A stretch of DNA of 64,000 bases, taken from positions 2,094,501-2,158,500 of the forward strand of contig NZ_CP090836.1 in NCBI RefSeq assembly GCF_021491915.1. The letters are read 5' to 3'. Origin of the DNA: Paracoccus everestensis. Lineage in GTDB: Bacteria; Pseudomonadota; Alphaproteobacteria; Rhodobacterales; Rhodobacteraceae. This document shows positions 36,672-44,353 of this stretch, piece by piece. The notes below the pieces were generated by a model. It saw nothing but the letters and a program-made list of their open reading frames with translations, ran no database searches and had not been told where the DNA came from. The translations under genes and the position numbers were made by a program. How positions within the stretch are numbered: position 1 is the stretch's first letter; every line of letters begins with the position of its first letter.

Positions 36672-38162
36672 ATGAAACCCTTCTTGGCCCATCCGTTCGA
36701 TTCGGACCGCCTGCACGAGGAATGCGGCATCTTCGGGGCCATCGGCGTGGTCGATGCGTCGAACTTCGTGGCCTTGGGATTGCACGCGCTTCAGCATCGC
36801 GGGCAGGAAGCGGGCGGCATCGTCGCCCATGACCCCGAAAGCGGCTTCAACAGCGCGCACCGCTTTGGCTATGTGCGCGACAACTTCACCAAGCCCGATG
36901 TGATGGGCACCCTGCCCGGCCCCCTGGCCATCGGCCATGTCCGCTATTCGACCGCCGGGACCAAGGCCGCGACCGCCATCCGCGACGTGCAGCCGTTCTT
37001 TGGCGAATTCCACATGGGCGGCTGCGCCATCGCCCATAACGGCAACATCACCAACGCCGCCGCGCTGCGACGCGAACTGATCGAGCGCGGGTCGATCTTC
37101 CAGTCGTCGTCGGACAGCGAATGCATCATCCACCTGATGGCCCGGTCGATCCAGCGCAACATTCCAGAACGGATGAAGGACGCGCTGCGCCGGATCGAGG
37201 GGGCGTTTTCCGTCATCGCCATGACGCGGACCAAGCTGATCGGTGTGCGCGACCCCCTGGGCGTGCGCCCGCTGGTGCTGGGCAAGGTCGGCGACGACGG
37301 TTTCGTGCTGGCGTCGGAAACCTGTGCGCTGGACATCATCGGCGCCGATTTCCTGCGCGAGATCGAACCGGGCGAGATGGTGGTGATTTCGCGCGGCGAG
37401 GTCGAATCCTCGCGTCCCTTCGGGCCGTCCAAGGGTCGGTTCTGCATCTTTGAACACGTCTATTTCTCGCGTCCCGATTCGATCATCGGCGGGCGCTCGG
37501 TTTATGAAACCCGCCGCCAGATCGGGGTGGAACTGGCCCGCGAGGCGCCCATCGAGGCCGACCTGGTCTGCCCCGTGCCCGACAGCGGCACGCCCGCAGC
37601 CATCGGATTTGCCCAGGAATCGGGCATCCCCTATGGCATGGGGATCATCCGCAACCAGTACATGGGCCGGACCTTCATCGAGCCGACCGAGCAGATCCGC
37701 AACATGGGCGTGCGGTTGAAGCTGAACGTGAACCGGTCCCTGATCGCGGGCAAGCGCGTGGTCCTGGTCGACGACAGCGTGGTGCGCGGCACCACGTCGC
37801 GCAAGATCAAGGACATGATCCTGGACGCGGGCGCAGCCGAGGTGCATTTCCGCATCGCCTCCCCTCCGACCGCCTGGCCCTGCTTTTATGGCGTGGACAC
37901 GCCCGACCGCGACAAGCTGCTGGCCGCGAACATGACGCCCGAGGAGATGCGCAACTGGATCGGCGTCGATTCACTGGCCTTCGTGTCGCTGGACGGCCTG
38001 TATCGCGCCGTGGGCGAGGCCGAGGGGCGCAACAAGGCCAGCCCGCAATATTGCGACGCCTGCTTTTCCGGCGATTACCCGGTGGCGCCGTTCGACCAGT
38101 TGGAGCGCGGCTTTCGCATGAAGGCCGGGTCCGAAACGGCAATGAACGAGGCGGCCGAGTAG
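36672..38162 (+). CDS. purF: Amidophosphoribosyltransferase PurF
   Basis: The first committed enzyme of purine synthesis, 496 aa. It makes 5-phosphoribosylamine from PRPP and glutamine. The N-terminal glutaminase nucleophile Cys is in EECGIFGAIG, exposed after removal of a short propeptide (about 17 residues). The PRTase domain has the PRPP loop VVLVDDSVVRGTTSRKI. GHVRYSTAG and RPLVLGK are further family motifs. C-terminal Cys residues are few, so a 4Fe-4S cluster of the Bacillus type is uncertain. A repeat element follows the stop. Confidence 0.96.
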   Translation: MKPFLAHPFDSDRLHEECGIFGAIGVVDASNFVALGLHALQHRGQEAGGIVAHDPESGFNSAHRFGYVRDNFTKPDVMGTLPGPLAIGHVRYSTAGTKAATAIRDVQPFFGEFHMGGCAIAHNGNITNAAALRRELIERGSIFQSSSDSECIIHLMARSIQRNIPERMKDALRRIEGAFSVIAMTRTKLIGVRDPLGVRPLVLGKVGDDGFVLASETCALDIIGADFLREIEPGEMVVISRGEVESSRPFGPSKGRFCIFEHVYFSRPDSIIGGRSVYETRRQIGVELAREAPIEADLVCPVPDSGTPAAIGFAQESGIPYGMGIIRNQYMGRTFIEPTEQIRNMGVRLKLNVNRSLIAGKRVVLVDDSVVRGTTSRKIKDMILDAGAAEVHFRIASPPTAWPCFYGVDTPDRDKLLAANMTPEEMRNWIGVDSLAFVSLDGLYRAVGEAEGRNKASPQYCDACFSGDYPVAPFDQLERGFRMKAGSETAMNEAAE

Positions 38163-38179
38163 GCCTGCGTGCCGCAATG

Positions 38180-38225
38180 GCCGGGGGCCAGCCCCCGGAC
38201 CCTCGGGATATTTGAGTGAAGAAGA
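38180..38225 (+). repeat. Intergenic repeat, copy 2 (hairpin plus 20-nt core)
   Basis: A CCGGGGG/CCCCCGG stem (38181-38187 with 38192-38198) with a 4-nt loop is followed by GGATATTTGAGTGAAGAAGA at 38206-38225, one base short of the stop of the convergent Nudix gene. Same layout as at 26808 and 60086. Confidence 0.75.
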
Positions 38226-38226
38226 A

Positions 38227-38673
38227 TTACCGGACGATCCGTTCCAGCGGGTCGTACCAGGCGGCGTGCTGGCCCCAGACGGCGCGGGCCAGGGTGTCGG
38301 GCTTGTGGCGCAAGCCGCGAAGATCGGCACGCGTGGCCCATGTGAAGCGGTTCACCACCTTTTCCGGGTCTTCGAGAATGATCCCGGCCTTGCTGACGAG
38401 CGAGGCGCGGAAGATGATTTCGACCTGATGGAAGCCGCGTCCGGGATCGTGGAATTCATTTACCAGGATCGGGGCGCTGACGGTGATCCTCAGGCCGGTT
38501 TCCTCGGACACCTCGCGGATCAGGTTTTCGGGCAAGGACTGGCCCGGTTCGACTCCGCCGCCCGGCAGGCACCACAGGTCGGATCCATGGCCCGGATAGG
38601 CGTTGACCAGCAGCAGCCGGTCGTCATGCAGGATCGCCGCGCGGACCGCAAGCCGGGGCCGCGCCAGGCTCAT
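38227..38673 (-). CDS. Nudix hydrolase
   Basis: A 148-aa Nudix hydrolase, a magnesium-dependent enzyme cleaving a nucleoside diphosphate linked to another group. The Nudix box GGGVEPGQSLPENLIREVSEETGL, cited here as GGGVEPGQ...REVSEETGL, is complete at about residues 38-61. Substrate is not evident. Its start overlaps the purK stop (ATGA), so it belongs to the purE-purK transcript and may clean up a nucleotide by-product (inference). Confidence 0.88.
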   Translation of the reverse strand: MSLARPRLAVRAAILHDDRLLLVNAYPGHGSDLWCLPGGGVEPGQSLPENLIREVSEETGLRITVSAPILVNEFHDPGRGFHQVEIIFRASLVSKAGIILEDPEKVVNRFTWATRADLRGLRHKPDTLARAVWGQHAAWYDPLERIVR

Positions 38674-39704
38674 CCGGTGATCCGGTTCACATGGCCCATC
38701 TTGCGCCCCGGTCGCGGCGCGCCCTTGCCGTAAAGATGGACCTGGGTGTTCGGCGCCCCCAGCAGGTCAGGCACCCGGTCCAGGTCGTCGCCGATCAGGT
38801 TTTCCATTCTGACATCGGCATACCGCCTGCCATCGCCCAAGGGCAGGCCCGCCACGGCGCGGATATGCTGTTCGAACTGGTCAACCGCGCAGCCAGCCTG
38901 GGTCCAGTGACCCGAATTGTGGACGCGGGGCGCGATCTCGTTCACGATCAGCCTTTGGGCGGTCACGAACAGTTCGACGCCCATGACGCCGACATAATCA
39001 AGCGCATTGGCGATGCGGGCGGCGATCAGCACGGCGTCGGTCGTGACGGCGCCGGCCAGGCCGCAGGGCACGGTCGTGGTGCGCAGGATGCCCCCTTCGT
39101 GGACGTTCAGGCCGGGATCGAAGGCCGCGACCTGCCCATCGGCGCCGCGGGCGATGATGACGCTGATCTCGGCGCTGAAATCGACAAAGCCTTCCAGCAC
39201 GGACGGCGCGCCGGTCCATTCGGCGGGGCCATCACCGATGCGGACCTGTCCCTTGCCGTCATAGCCCATGCGCCGGGTCTTGAGGATCGATGGGCGGCCA
39301 ATGGCCTGGACGGCGGCATCCAGGTCAGCCGGACCGGGAACATCGGCAAAGGGGGCGGTTGCCAGGCCGATGTCGTTCAGGAAGGTCTTTTCGGTCAGCC
39401 GATCCTGAGAGACTGCAAGCGCGCGGCGGTTCGGGCGGATCGGTCGGATGCTTTCCAGCAGGTCGAGCGCCGAGGTCGGCACGTTCTCGAATTCATAGGT
39501 GATGACATCCACGCTGTCGGCAAAGGCACGCAGCGCGGCCTCGTCCTCGTAAGGCGCGGTGGTCACCCGCCAGGCCACGTCGCCCGCCGGTGCGGCACCG
39601 GGTTCATAGACATGGCAGCGCAGGCCCAGGCGGCTGGCCGCGACGGACAGCATCCGGCCCAGTTGCCCGCCGCCCAGAATGCCGATGGTCTGGATGTCAC
39701 TCAT
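38670..39704 (-). CDS. purK: N5-carboxyaminoimidazole ribonucleotide synthase PurK
   Basis: An ATP-grasp enzyme of 344 aa that carboxylates aminoimidazole ribonucleotide with bicarbonate and ATP. The N-terminal nucleotide fold is [13 protein letters not shown] (residues about 7-19); TYEFENVP, the ATP-grasp segment [13 protein letters not shown] and [14 protein letters not shown] follow. The ATG at 39704 lies inside the 3' end of purE (8-bp overlap). It works directly before PurE in the pathway. Confidence 0.95.
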   Translation of the reverse strand: MSDIQTIGILGGGQLGRMLSVAASRLGLRCHVYEPGAAPAGDVAWRVTTAPYEDEAALRAFADSVDVITYEFENVPTSALDLLESIRPIRPNRRALAVSQDRLTEKTFLNDIGLATAPFADVPGPADLDAAVQAIGRPSILKTRRMGYDGKGQVRIGDGPAEWTGAPSVLEGFVDFSAEISVIIARGADGQVAAFDPGLNVHEGGILRTTTVPCGLAGAVTTDAVLIAARIANALDYVGVMGVELFVTAQRLIVNEIAPRVHNSGHWTQAGCAVDQFEQHIRAVAGLPLGDGRRYADVRMENLIGDDLDRVPDLLGAPNTQVHLYGKGAPRPGRKMGHVNRITG

Positions 39705-40182
39705 CTTGCGGAGCCTCGGGGATGGAATCGGACAGGGCCTGGCGCCAGGCGTCCAGACGCTGGGCAAGGGCGGGGTCGCTGATGGCCAGGATGCCCGCCG
39801 CCATCAGCCCGGCATTGGCAGCCCCCGCCGACCCGATGGCCATGGTCGCCACTGGATAGCCCTTGGGCATCTGCAGGATGGAATAGAGCGAATCGACGCC
39901 CGACAGGGCCTTGGTCTGGACCGGCACGCCGATCACCGGCAGCCGGGTCTTGGATGCCATCATGCCCGGCAGATGGGCCGCGCCTCCGGCGCCCGCGATG
40001 ATGACCCGCAGCCCGCGCGACACGGCGGTCTTGCCATAATCCCACAACCGGTCGGGGGTGCGGTGCGCGCTGACGATGCGAGCGTCATAGCCCACGCCCA
40101 GTTCGTCCAGAACCGCCGCAGCCTCGCGCATCGTGGGCCAGTCGGACTGGCTGCCCATGATGATGCCCACCGGTTTGTCCAT
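39697..40182 (-). CDS. purE: N5-CAIR mutase PurE (class I)
   Basis: A 161-aa class I PurE that rearranges N5-CAIR to CAIR in purine synthesis. Motifs are [13 protein letters not shown] at the N-terminus, [10 protein letters not shown] with the catalytic His, and [12 protein letters not shown]. The start [10 protein letters not shown] at 40182 is preferred over upstream in-frame ATGs at 40236 and 40197, which lack family similarity. First gene of purE-purK-Nudix. Confidence 0.95.
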   Translation of the reverse strand: MDKPVGIIMGSQSDWPTMREAAAVLDELGVGYDARIVSAHRTPDRLWDYGKTAVSRGLRVIIAGAGGAAHLPGMMASKTRLPVIGVPVQTKALSGVDSLYSILQMPKGYPVATMAIGSAGAANAGLMAAGILAISDPALAQRLDAWRQALSDSIPEAPQDE

Positions 40183-40236
40183 CCTTGTCCCCCGCATTTG
40201 CCCGCCTGCCATAACGCGGGGGGCGCAGCGCCGCAA

Positions 40237-40455
40237 TCAGGCGATGATGTCGGGGGTGATCTCATCCTCCAGCCGGGCGATCTGGTCCTTCAGGGCCAGC
40301 TTCTGCTTTTTCAGCCGTTGCAGGGCCAGCGATGAGGTCAGTTGCTGCGCCGACAGGGCCGCGATCGCCTCGTCCAGGTCGCGGTGTTCGCAGCGCAGCG
40401 CCACCAGCTTGGCACGGGCGATTTCGTCATGGGACATCTCGTGGTGCATGTTCAT
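40237..40455 (-). CDS. Small DUF465 (YdcH-like) protein
   Basis: A 72-aa, almost wholly helical protein of the DUF465 family. It shows ALRCEHRDLDEAIAAL and LQRLKKQKLALKDQIARLED, an amphipathic helical hairpin, and ends TPDIIA as in other alphaproteobacterial members. Function is unknown. ATGs at 40455, 40449 and 40437 are all in frame; I take the first by similarity to relatives with a short polar lead. It ends 54 bp before purE begins. Confidence 0.8.
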   Translation of the reverse strand: MNMHHEMSHDEIARAKLVALRCEHRDLDEAIAALSAQQLTSSLALQRLKKQKLALKDQIARLEDEITPDIIA

Positions 40456-40581
40456 CTGGCTCGGCCCGGCTGGAGGCGATTGGTCTTGGCATCGACTATA
40501 ACCATTAGCAGCGCCCATGTTAACAAGATGCTGCACGGCACACAGATTCTTCCCCCGAATTTACGCCCCGGATCCGGGGGC

Positions 40582-40610
40582 CTTGCACCTGTTGGCTTGC
40601 GTTCACATAT
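40582..40610 (+). promoter_or_regulatory. Candidate heat-shock (RpoH-type) promoter of the Hsp20 gene
   Basis: CTTG at 40582-40585 and CACATAT at 40604-40610 are separated by 18 bp, resembling the alphaproteobacterial RpoH pattern (CTTG and a CxCATAT-like -10). It lies 66 bp before the Hsp20 start in the 221-bp divergent spacer, where a heat-shock promoter would be expected. A CCCCGGATCCGGGG palindrome (40567-40580) touches its upstream edge. Confidence 0.45.
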
Positions 40611-40676
40611 TGAACCCAAGGCGGATTGCCGCAAACGGGGTCCGCGCCACAGTCGCTTGATGGGCAGAGGGCTGAC

Positions 40677-41087
40677 ATGACAAAGATTTCACTGGGGGCG
40701 CATCCCTATCTTCTGGGCTTCGACCAGATCGAGCGCCTGGCCGAACGGGCCGCCAAGGGCGCCGAGGGCTATCCCCCCTATAACATCGAACATATCGCGC
40801 CCGACGGGTTCCGAATCACGCTGGCCGTGGCGGGCTTTGGCGAAGACGACCTGGCCGTCACGACCGAGGATCGGCAGCTTGTCATCCGGGGCCGGATGGC
40901 GGAACCGGAAGGGGACCGCGTGTTCCTGCACCGGGGCATCGCCGCACGGGCATTCCAACGCAGCTTCGTTCTGGCCGACGGGGTCGAGGTCGAGGGTGCA
41001 GCCATCGAAAACGGCCTGTTGCACGTGGATCTGAAGCGCATCCATCCGCAGCAGGTCGTCCAGACCATTCCGATCAGCCGCAAGTAA
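40677..41087 (+). CDS. Small heat-shock protein (Hsp20 / alpha-crystallin)
   Basis: A 136-aa Hsp20 chaperone of the class found in alphaproteobacteria (IbpA/HspH-like). The start MTKISLGAHPYLLGFDQIERL is typical. The alpha-crystallin domain covers about residues 35-125, with YNIEHIAPDGFRITLAVAGF, FLHRGIAARAFQRSFVLADGV and IENGLLHVDL. The C-terminal TIPISRK holds an IxI anchor motif for oligomer assembly. The DUF1150 gene follows by 11 bp, so they are co-transcribed. Confidence 0.93.
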   Translation: MTKISLGAHPYLLGFDQIERLAERAAKGAEGYPPYNIEHIAPDGFRITLAVAGFGEDDLAVTTEDRQLVIRGRMAEPEGDRVFLHRGIAARAFQRSFVLADGVEVEGAAIENGLLHVDLKRIHPQQVVQTIPISRK

Positions 41088-41098
41088 AGGGGATCATC

Positions 41099-41326
41099 AT
41101 GGATACCAAATTCGATTTCGGCGGCATCGACGCCGAGAAAACCGTTTACATCCGGCAGGTCGAGACCAGCACCCTGCCCCAGGAAATCCGCCAGCAACTG
41201 GGCGGCATCGACAGCATGTATGCGGTCCATGACGTTGACGGGGAACGCCTGGCCCTGGTCAAGGACCGCCATCTGGCCTTTGTCCTGGCCCGGCAGAACG
41301 AGCTGACCCCAGTCAGCGTCCACTGA
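41099..41326 (+). CDS. DUF1150 protein, partner of Hsp20 gene
   Basis: A 75-aa DUF1150 protein found next to Hsp20 genes in alphaproteobacteria. It contains TVYIRQVETSTLPQEIRQQL, then YAVHDVDGERLALVKDRHLAFVLARQNELTP, the conserved core cited in two parts. It has no signal or membrane segment. Function unknown; co-transcription with Hsp20 suggests heat-shock expression. The last 14 bp overlap the 3' end of the convergent exporter gene. Confidence 0.88.
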   Translation: MDTKFDFGGIDAEKTVYIRQVETSTLPQEIRQQLGGIDSMYAVHDVDGERLALVKDRHLAFVLARQNELTPVSVH

Positions 41327-42761
41327 CCTCCTCGCGGCGGGGCGGATCGACCGCCTTGCCTCGCAGGCTTGTCCGCAGGGCCAGCACCACCAGGATCGCG
41401 CTGAAGGCGCAAAGCTGATAGGTCAGCGCGTGCGCCATCGCCCCCGCATAGTCGTCGCCGCCCTGCCCGTGCAGCCGGACGAAGAACAGGCTGGACACGA
41501 TGGCGATCCCGATGGCCGCGCCGACCTGCTGGAAAGCCTGCATCGCCCCCGATCCCGCGCCCGCGTCCTTGCCCGGCACCGATTGCAGCACCGACTGGAA
41601 CAGCGGAGAGATCGTCAGCCCCATTCCGAACCCGCAGATGGCAAGCGGCGCGATCAGCGTGGCCGGGGTAAAGGTCTGCGGCGGGTGGCCCGTGACATGG
41701 CGCAGCAGGATCATTCCCGCCAGCATGACCGTCACGCCCGCCGCCATGCGGCCCGACAGCCACTTCGTGCCGAAACGCCCGGTGACATAGCTGCCCAACA
41801 TGATGCCCAGCGGAAAGGGCGCGGTCGCAATGCCCGATTGCATCGGGTCCAGGCCAAAGCCCGTCTGCAGATAGATCGCCAGCACCAAAAACATTCCCGG
41901 TATGGCCGAGAAATGCAGCATCACCATCGCCACGCCCGACAGGAACCCGCCATTGCGCATCAGCGTCACCGGCAGCAGTTGCGCGCGTTCCTGCCGCGAC
42001 AGCCTCACCTGCCGCCATATGAACAGCGCGCCCAGCGGCAGGGACGCTAGGATCATGGCGATGCACCACCAGGGCCAGCCCAGCAGCGCGCCTTCGATCA
42101 CCGGCAGGACCACCAGCACCACCGCCACCGAGAACAGCCCGATGCCGATCCAGTCGATCCGCATCCGCCGGTCCGAGGACAGCGCCGGGATCCAGCGAAG
42201 CCCTGCCCTGATCACGAACAGCCCGACCGGCAGGTTGACAAGGAAGATCGGGCGCCAGCCCATCCCCGAAATGTTGCCGGTGATCAGCGCCCCGCCCAGC
42301 AGCGGGCCGCTTACCGCGCCCAGGCTGGCGACCACCCCCGCCAAGGCAAAGGCCCGGGCCTTCTGTTCGGGCGGAAACATGACGTGCATGATCGCCATGA
42401 CCTGCGGCACCATCATCGCCCCGCCGATGCCTTGCAGCGCGCGCGACCAGATCAGCATCGGCATGGTCTGCGCGAACCCGCACAGCGCCGATGCCAGCGT
42501 GAACAGCCCCACGCCCCACAGGAACAGCCGCTTGCGCCCGAACTTGTCGCCGAACCGCCCAAAGGGCAGCAGCCCCGCCGCGAAGGCCAGCACATAGGCC
42601 GCCGACACCCATTCGATCTGCGCCGCCGTCGCGTCCAGATTTTCCTGGATCGAGGGCAGCGCCACGTTGACGATGCTCACGTCGATCAGGTTCATGAAGT
42701 TGCCCAGCAGCAACAGGACCGTCGCCAGCCAGGGATTGTAACCGGAATCGCCTGTGCGCAT
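41313..42761 (-). CDS. MFS exporter, DHA2 family (EmrB/QacA type)
   Basis: A drug:proton antiporter of 482 aa with about 14 predicted membrane segments. Segment 1 carries NLIDVSIVNVALPSI (the Asp typical of DHA2), the loop motif GRFGDKFGRKRLFLWG follows segment 2, and GIGGAMMVPQVMAIM and ASLGAVSGPLLGG mark segments 4-5. It has no EmrA adaptor neighbour, so it would export to the periplasm. Substrate unknown. The open frame upstream of the ATG (to 43140) is antisense to nothing known but has no family similarity. Confidence 0.9.
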   Translation of the reverse strand: MRTGDSGYNPWLATVLLLLGNFMNLIDVSIVNVALPSIQENLDATAAQIEWVSAAYVLAFAAGLLPFGRFGDKFGRKRLFLWGVGLFTLASALCGFAQTMPMLIWSRALQGIGGAMMVPQVMAIMHVMFPPEQKARAFALAGVVASLGAVSGPLLGGALITGNISGMGWRPIFLVNLPVGLFVIRAGLRWIPALSSDRRMRIDWIGIGLFSVAVVLVVLPVIEGALLGWPWWCIAMILASLPLGALFIWRQVRLSRQERAQLLPVTLMRNGGFLSGVAMVMLHFSAIPGMFLVLAIYLQTGFGLDPMQSGIATAPFPLGIMLGSYVTGRFGTKWLSGRMAAGVTVMLAGMILLRHVTGHPPQTFTPATLIAPLAICGFGMGLTISPLFQSVLQSVPGKDAGAGSGAMQAFQQVGAAIGIAIVSSLFFVRLHGQGGDDYAGAMAHALTYQLCAFSAILVVLALRTSLRGKAVDPPRREEVSGR

Positions 42762-42806
42762 CGGGGGATGGTCCTGTCTGTTTGCAGACCGTGAAGCCCC
42801 GCCGGT

Positions 42807-43550
42807 CTAAAAGGTTCCGCCGGGAACCACCATCCGCACCCCGATCCGGTCCTGATGCGGACGATAGATGTCCTGTGCGGCGGCATCGGACAGCATCAAA
42901 TGCGTGGCCCCGAAATTGCGCGCCACCATCCCTTGCCACAGCGCCGCCTGGGGACCGGGGGGCGGGGCCACCGGCAGGGACGCCAGGATCGCGCCGGCAG
43001 GCGTATCGACCGCAAAGCCTGCCATGGGCTGGACCAGCAAGGCGGCGTCCAGGTCTTGGGCCAGACGCGCAGCCGCCCTGACCTGATCGGCATGATCGGG
43101 CTGGACGGCCAGCACGCGGTCGATGCGGCCATCCCGCCACAGCGCTCGCACATTGTTCGGCGCGGTGCTGTCCGGGCGGCGCAGGCCCTTGACCTTGCCG
43201 CCCAGCAGGACCGGATCGCCCCAGGCATCGGTCACGGACATGACCGCCACCACGCCGCCCTCATCGCGAAGGGCGATATCGTCGCCGGGCTGCACCCGTC
43301 CTGAAAAATCCGCGCTTACCTGCAACACCAGCGGCACCGGCCAGGCCCCGTCCGGTACGGCGCTGTACTCTGCCTGGCTCATGTAGCCGCGCAGGGGGGC
43401 AAGGGCACCGTTCATCAGCAAGGCCAGTTCACCTTTCTGCCGCGCGTCCAGCATCCAGGCTGGCAGCTTTTCCGCCTCGGCCTGCAAGGCGGTGGCGGCA
43501 TCGGGGGAAACATAAAGCTCTCGGACGGGGGTCTGGTGCGGATGGGTCAT
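42807..43550 (-). CDS. Degenerate ATP-sulfurylase-like protein (probable pseudoenzyme)
   Basis: A 247-aa homologue of sulfate adenylyltransferase in which the active site is missing. The PUA-like N-terminus is clear (LYVSPDAATALQAEA, LLMNGALAPLRGYMSQAEY, DIALRDEGG). The catalytic fold is recognisable by PNNVRALWRDG, AALLVQPMAG (compare LLIHPVVG) and GPQAALWQGMVARNFGATHL. Where real enzymes have QTRNPLHRAH and GRDHAG this protein has VQPDHADQVR and LSDAAAQD, so both nucleotide motifs are lost. The C-terminus stops about where the family has 130 more residues. The frame is intact, so it may have a binding or regulatory role. Monocistronic as far as I see. Confidence 0.75.
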   Translation of the reverse strand: MTHPHQTPVRELYVSPDAATALQAEAEKLPAWMLDARQKGELALLMNGALAPLRGYMSQAEYSAVPDGAWPVPLVLQVSADFSGRVQPGDDIALRDEGGVVAVMSVTDAWGDPVLLGGKVKGLRRPDSTAPNNVRALWRDGRIDRVLAVQPDHADQVRAAARLAQDLDAALLVQPMAGFAVDTPAGAILASLPVAPPPGPQAALWQGMVARNFGATHLMLSDAAAQDIYRPHQDRIGVRMVVPGGTF

Positions 43551-43636
43551 GCCCCCGACTAGCGCAGGCGGTGCCGTTTGTCATCCGCGCGCGATGGGTG
43601 TAGGGATCGGGCCGTTAACGCCAACAGGGGGTCCGC

Positions 43637-44332
43637 ATGACCGATATCCGCGCCGTGATCTTCGACATGGACGGCTGCCTGGTGGACAGCGAACCGATGT
43701 CGCTGGCAACCCTTGCCGAACTGATGGCGGCCGAGGGTCTGGAAACCACCATGGACGAGCTGCGGCGGAAATTCCTGGGCGTGTCGATCCAGTCCATCGT
43801 CAGCCATATCGCCAAGGCGCTGGACCGTGACGACCTGCCCGATTTCGCCCGCGATTTCCAAGACCGGCTGCTGGCGCGCTATCCCACGGAACTGCGCGTG
43901 ATCCCCGGCATTCCCGCCCTGCTGGACGACCTGGCGGCGCGCGGCATCGCGGTGGCGATTGCCACGGGCAGTTCGGTCCACCGGCTTGGCATGACCTTGC
44001 AGGTGGCGGGGCTGGCGGATCGGTTCGGCGCCAACACGTTCAGCGCCGATCAGGTCGCGCGGGGCAAGCCCGCCCCCGACCTGTTCCTGCTGGCCGCAGA
44101 ACGGCTGGGCATCCCTGCCGATGCCTGCGCGGTGATGGAGGATTCGCCCCATGGAATCGTCGGCGCGCGCGCCGCGGGGATGCGGGCGGTGGGATTCACC
44201 GGGGGCAGCCATCTGTCCGGGATCCAGGCCGACCATGCGCGCCGCCTGTCCGAGGCCGGCGCCGTCGCGGTGCTGCCGGGTCTTGACGGATTGCTGGACG
44301 CGCTTCTGGATCATCAGCCGACGGGCGTTTGA
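43637..44332 (+). CDS. HAD-superfamily phosphatase (subfamily IA, CbbY/PgmB-like)
   Basis: A HAD hydrolase of 231 aa. Motif I is FDMDGCLVDSEP (nucleophile Asp at about residue 10, next Asp at 12), motif II is ATGSS, the motif III Lys is in RGKPAPDLFLLAAERLG and motif IV is VMEDSPHGIVGA. The cap domain lies between residues about 18 and 85, as in sugar-phosphate phosphatases. It is followed by xylB 21 bp later, a pairing found in polyol operons, so a pentose or hexitol phosphate is a likely substrate. Confidence 0.88.
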   Translation: MTDIRAVIFDMDGCLVDSEPMSLATLAELMAAEGLETTMDELRRKFLGVSIQSIVSHIAKALDRDDLPDFARDFQDRLLARYPTELRVIPGIPALLDDLAARGIAVAIATGSSVHRLGMTLQVAGLADRFGANTFSADQVARGKPAPDLFLLAAERLGIPADACAVMEDSPHGIVGARAAGMRAVGFTGGSHLSGIQADHARRLSEAGAVAVLPGLDGLLDALLDHQPTGV

Positions 44333-44353
44333 ACAACGACATCAGGGGGACAC

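Noticed and set aside
40567-40580. CCCCGGATCCGGGG palindrome as a terminator
   Set aside because: It has no usable loop and no U-run and lies in a divergent promoter spacer. It may be an operator, but nothing else supports that.
42762-43140. N-terminal extension of the MFS exporter
   Set aside because: The upstream frame is Arg/Gly-rich and antisense-like to the ATP-sulfurylase gene, which is itself well supported.
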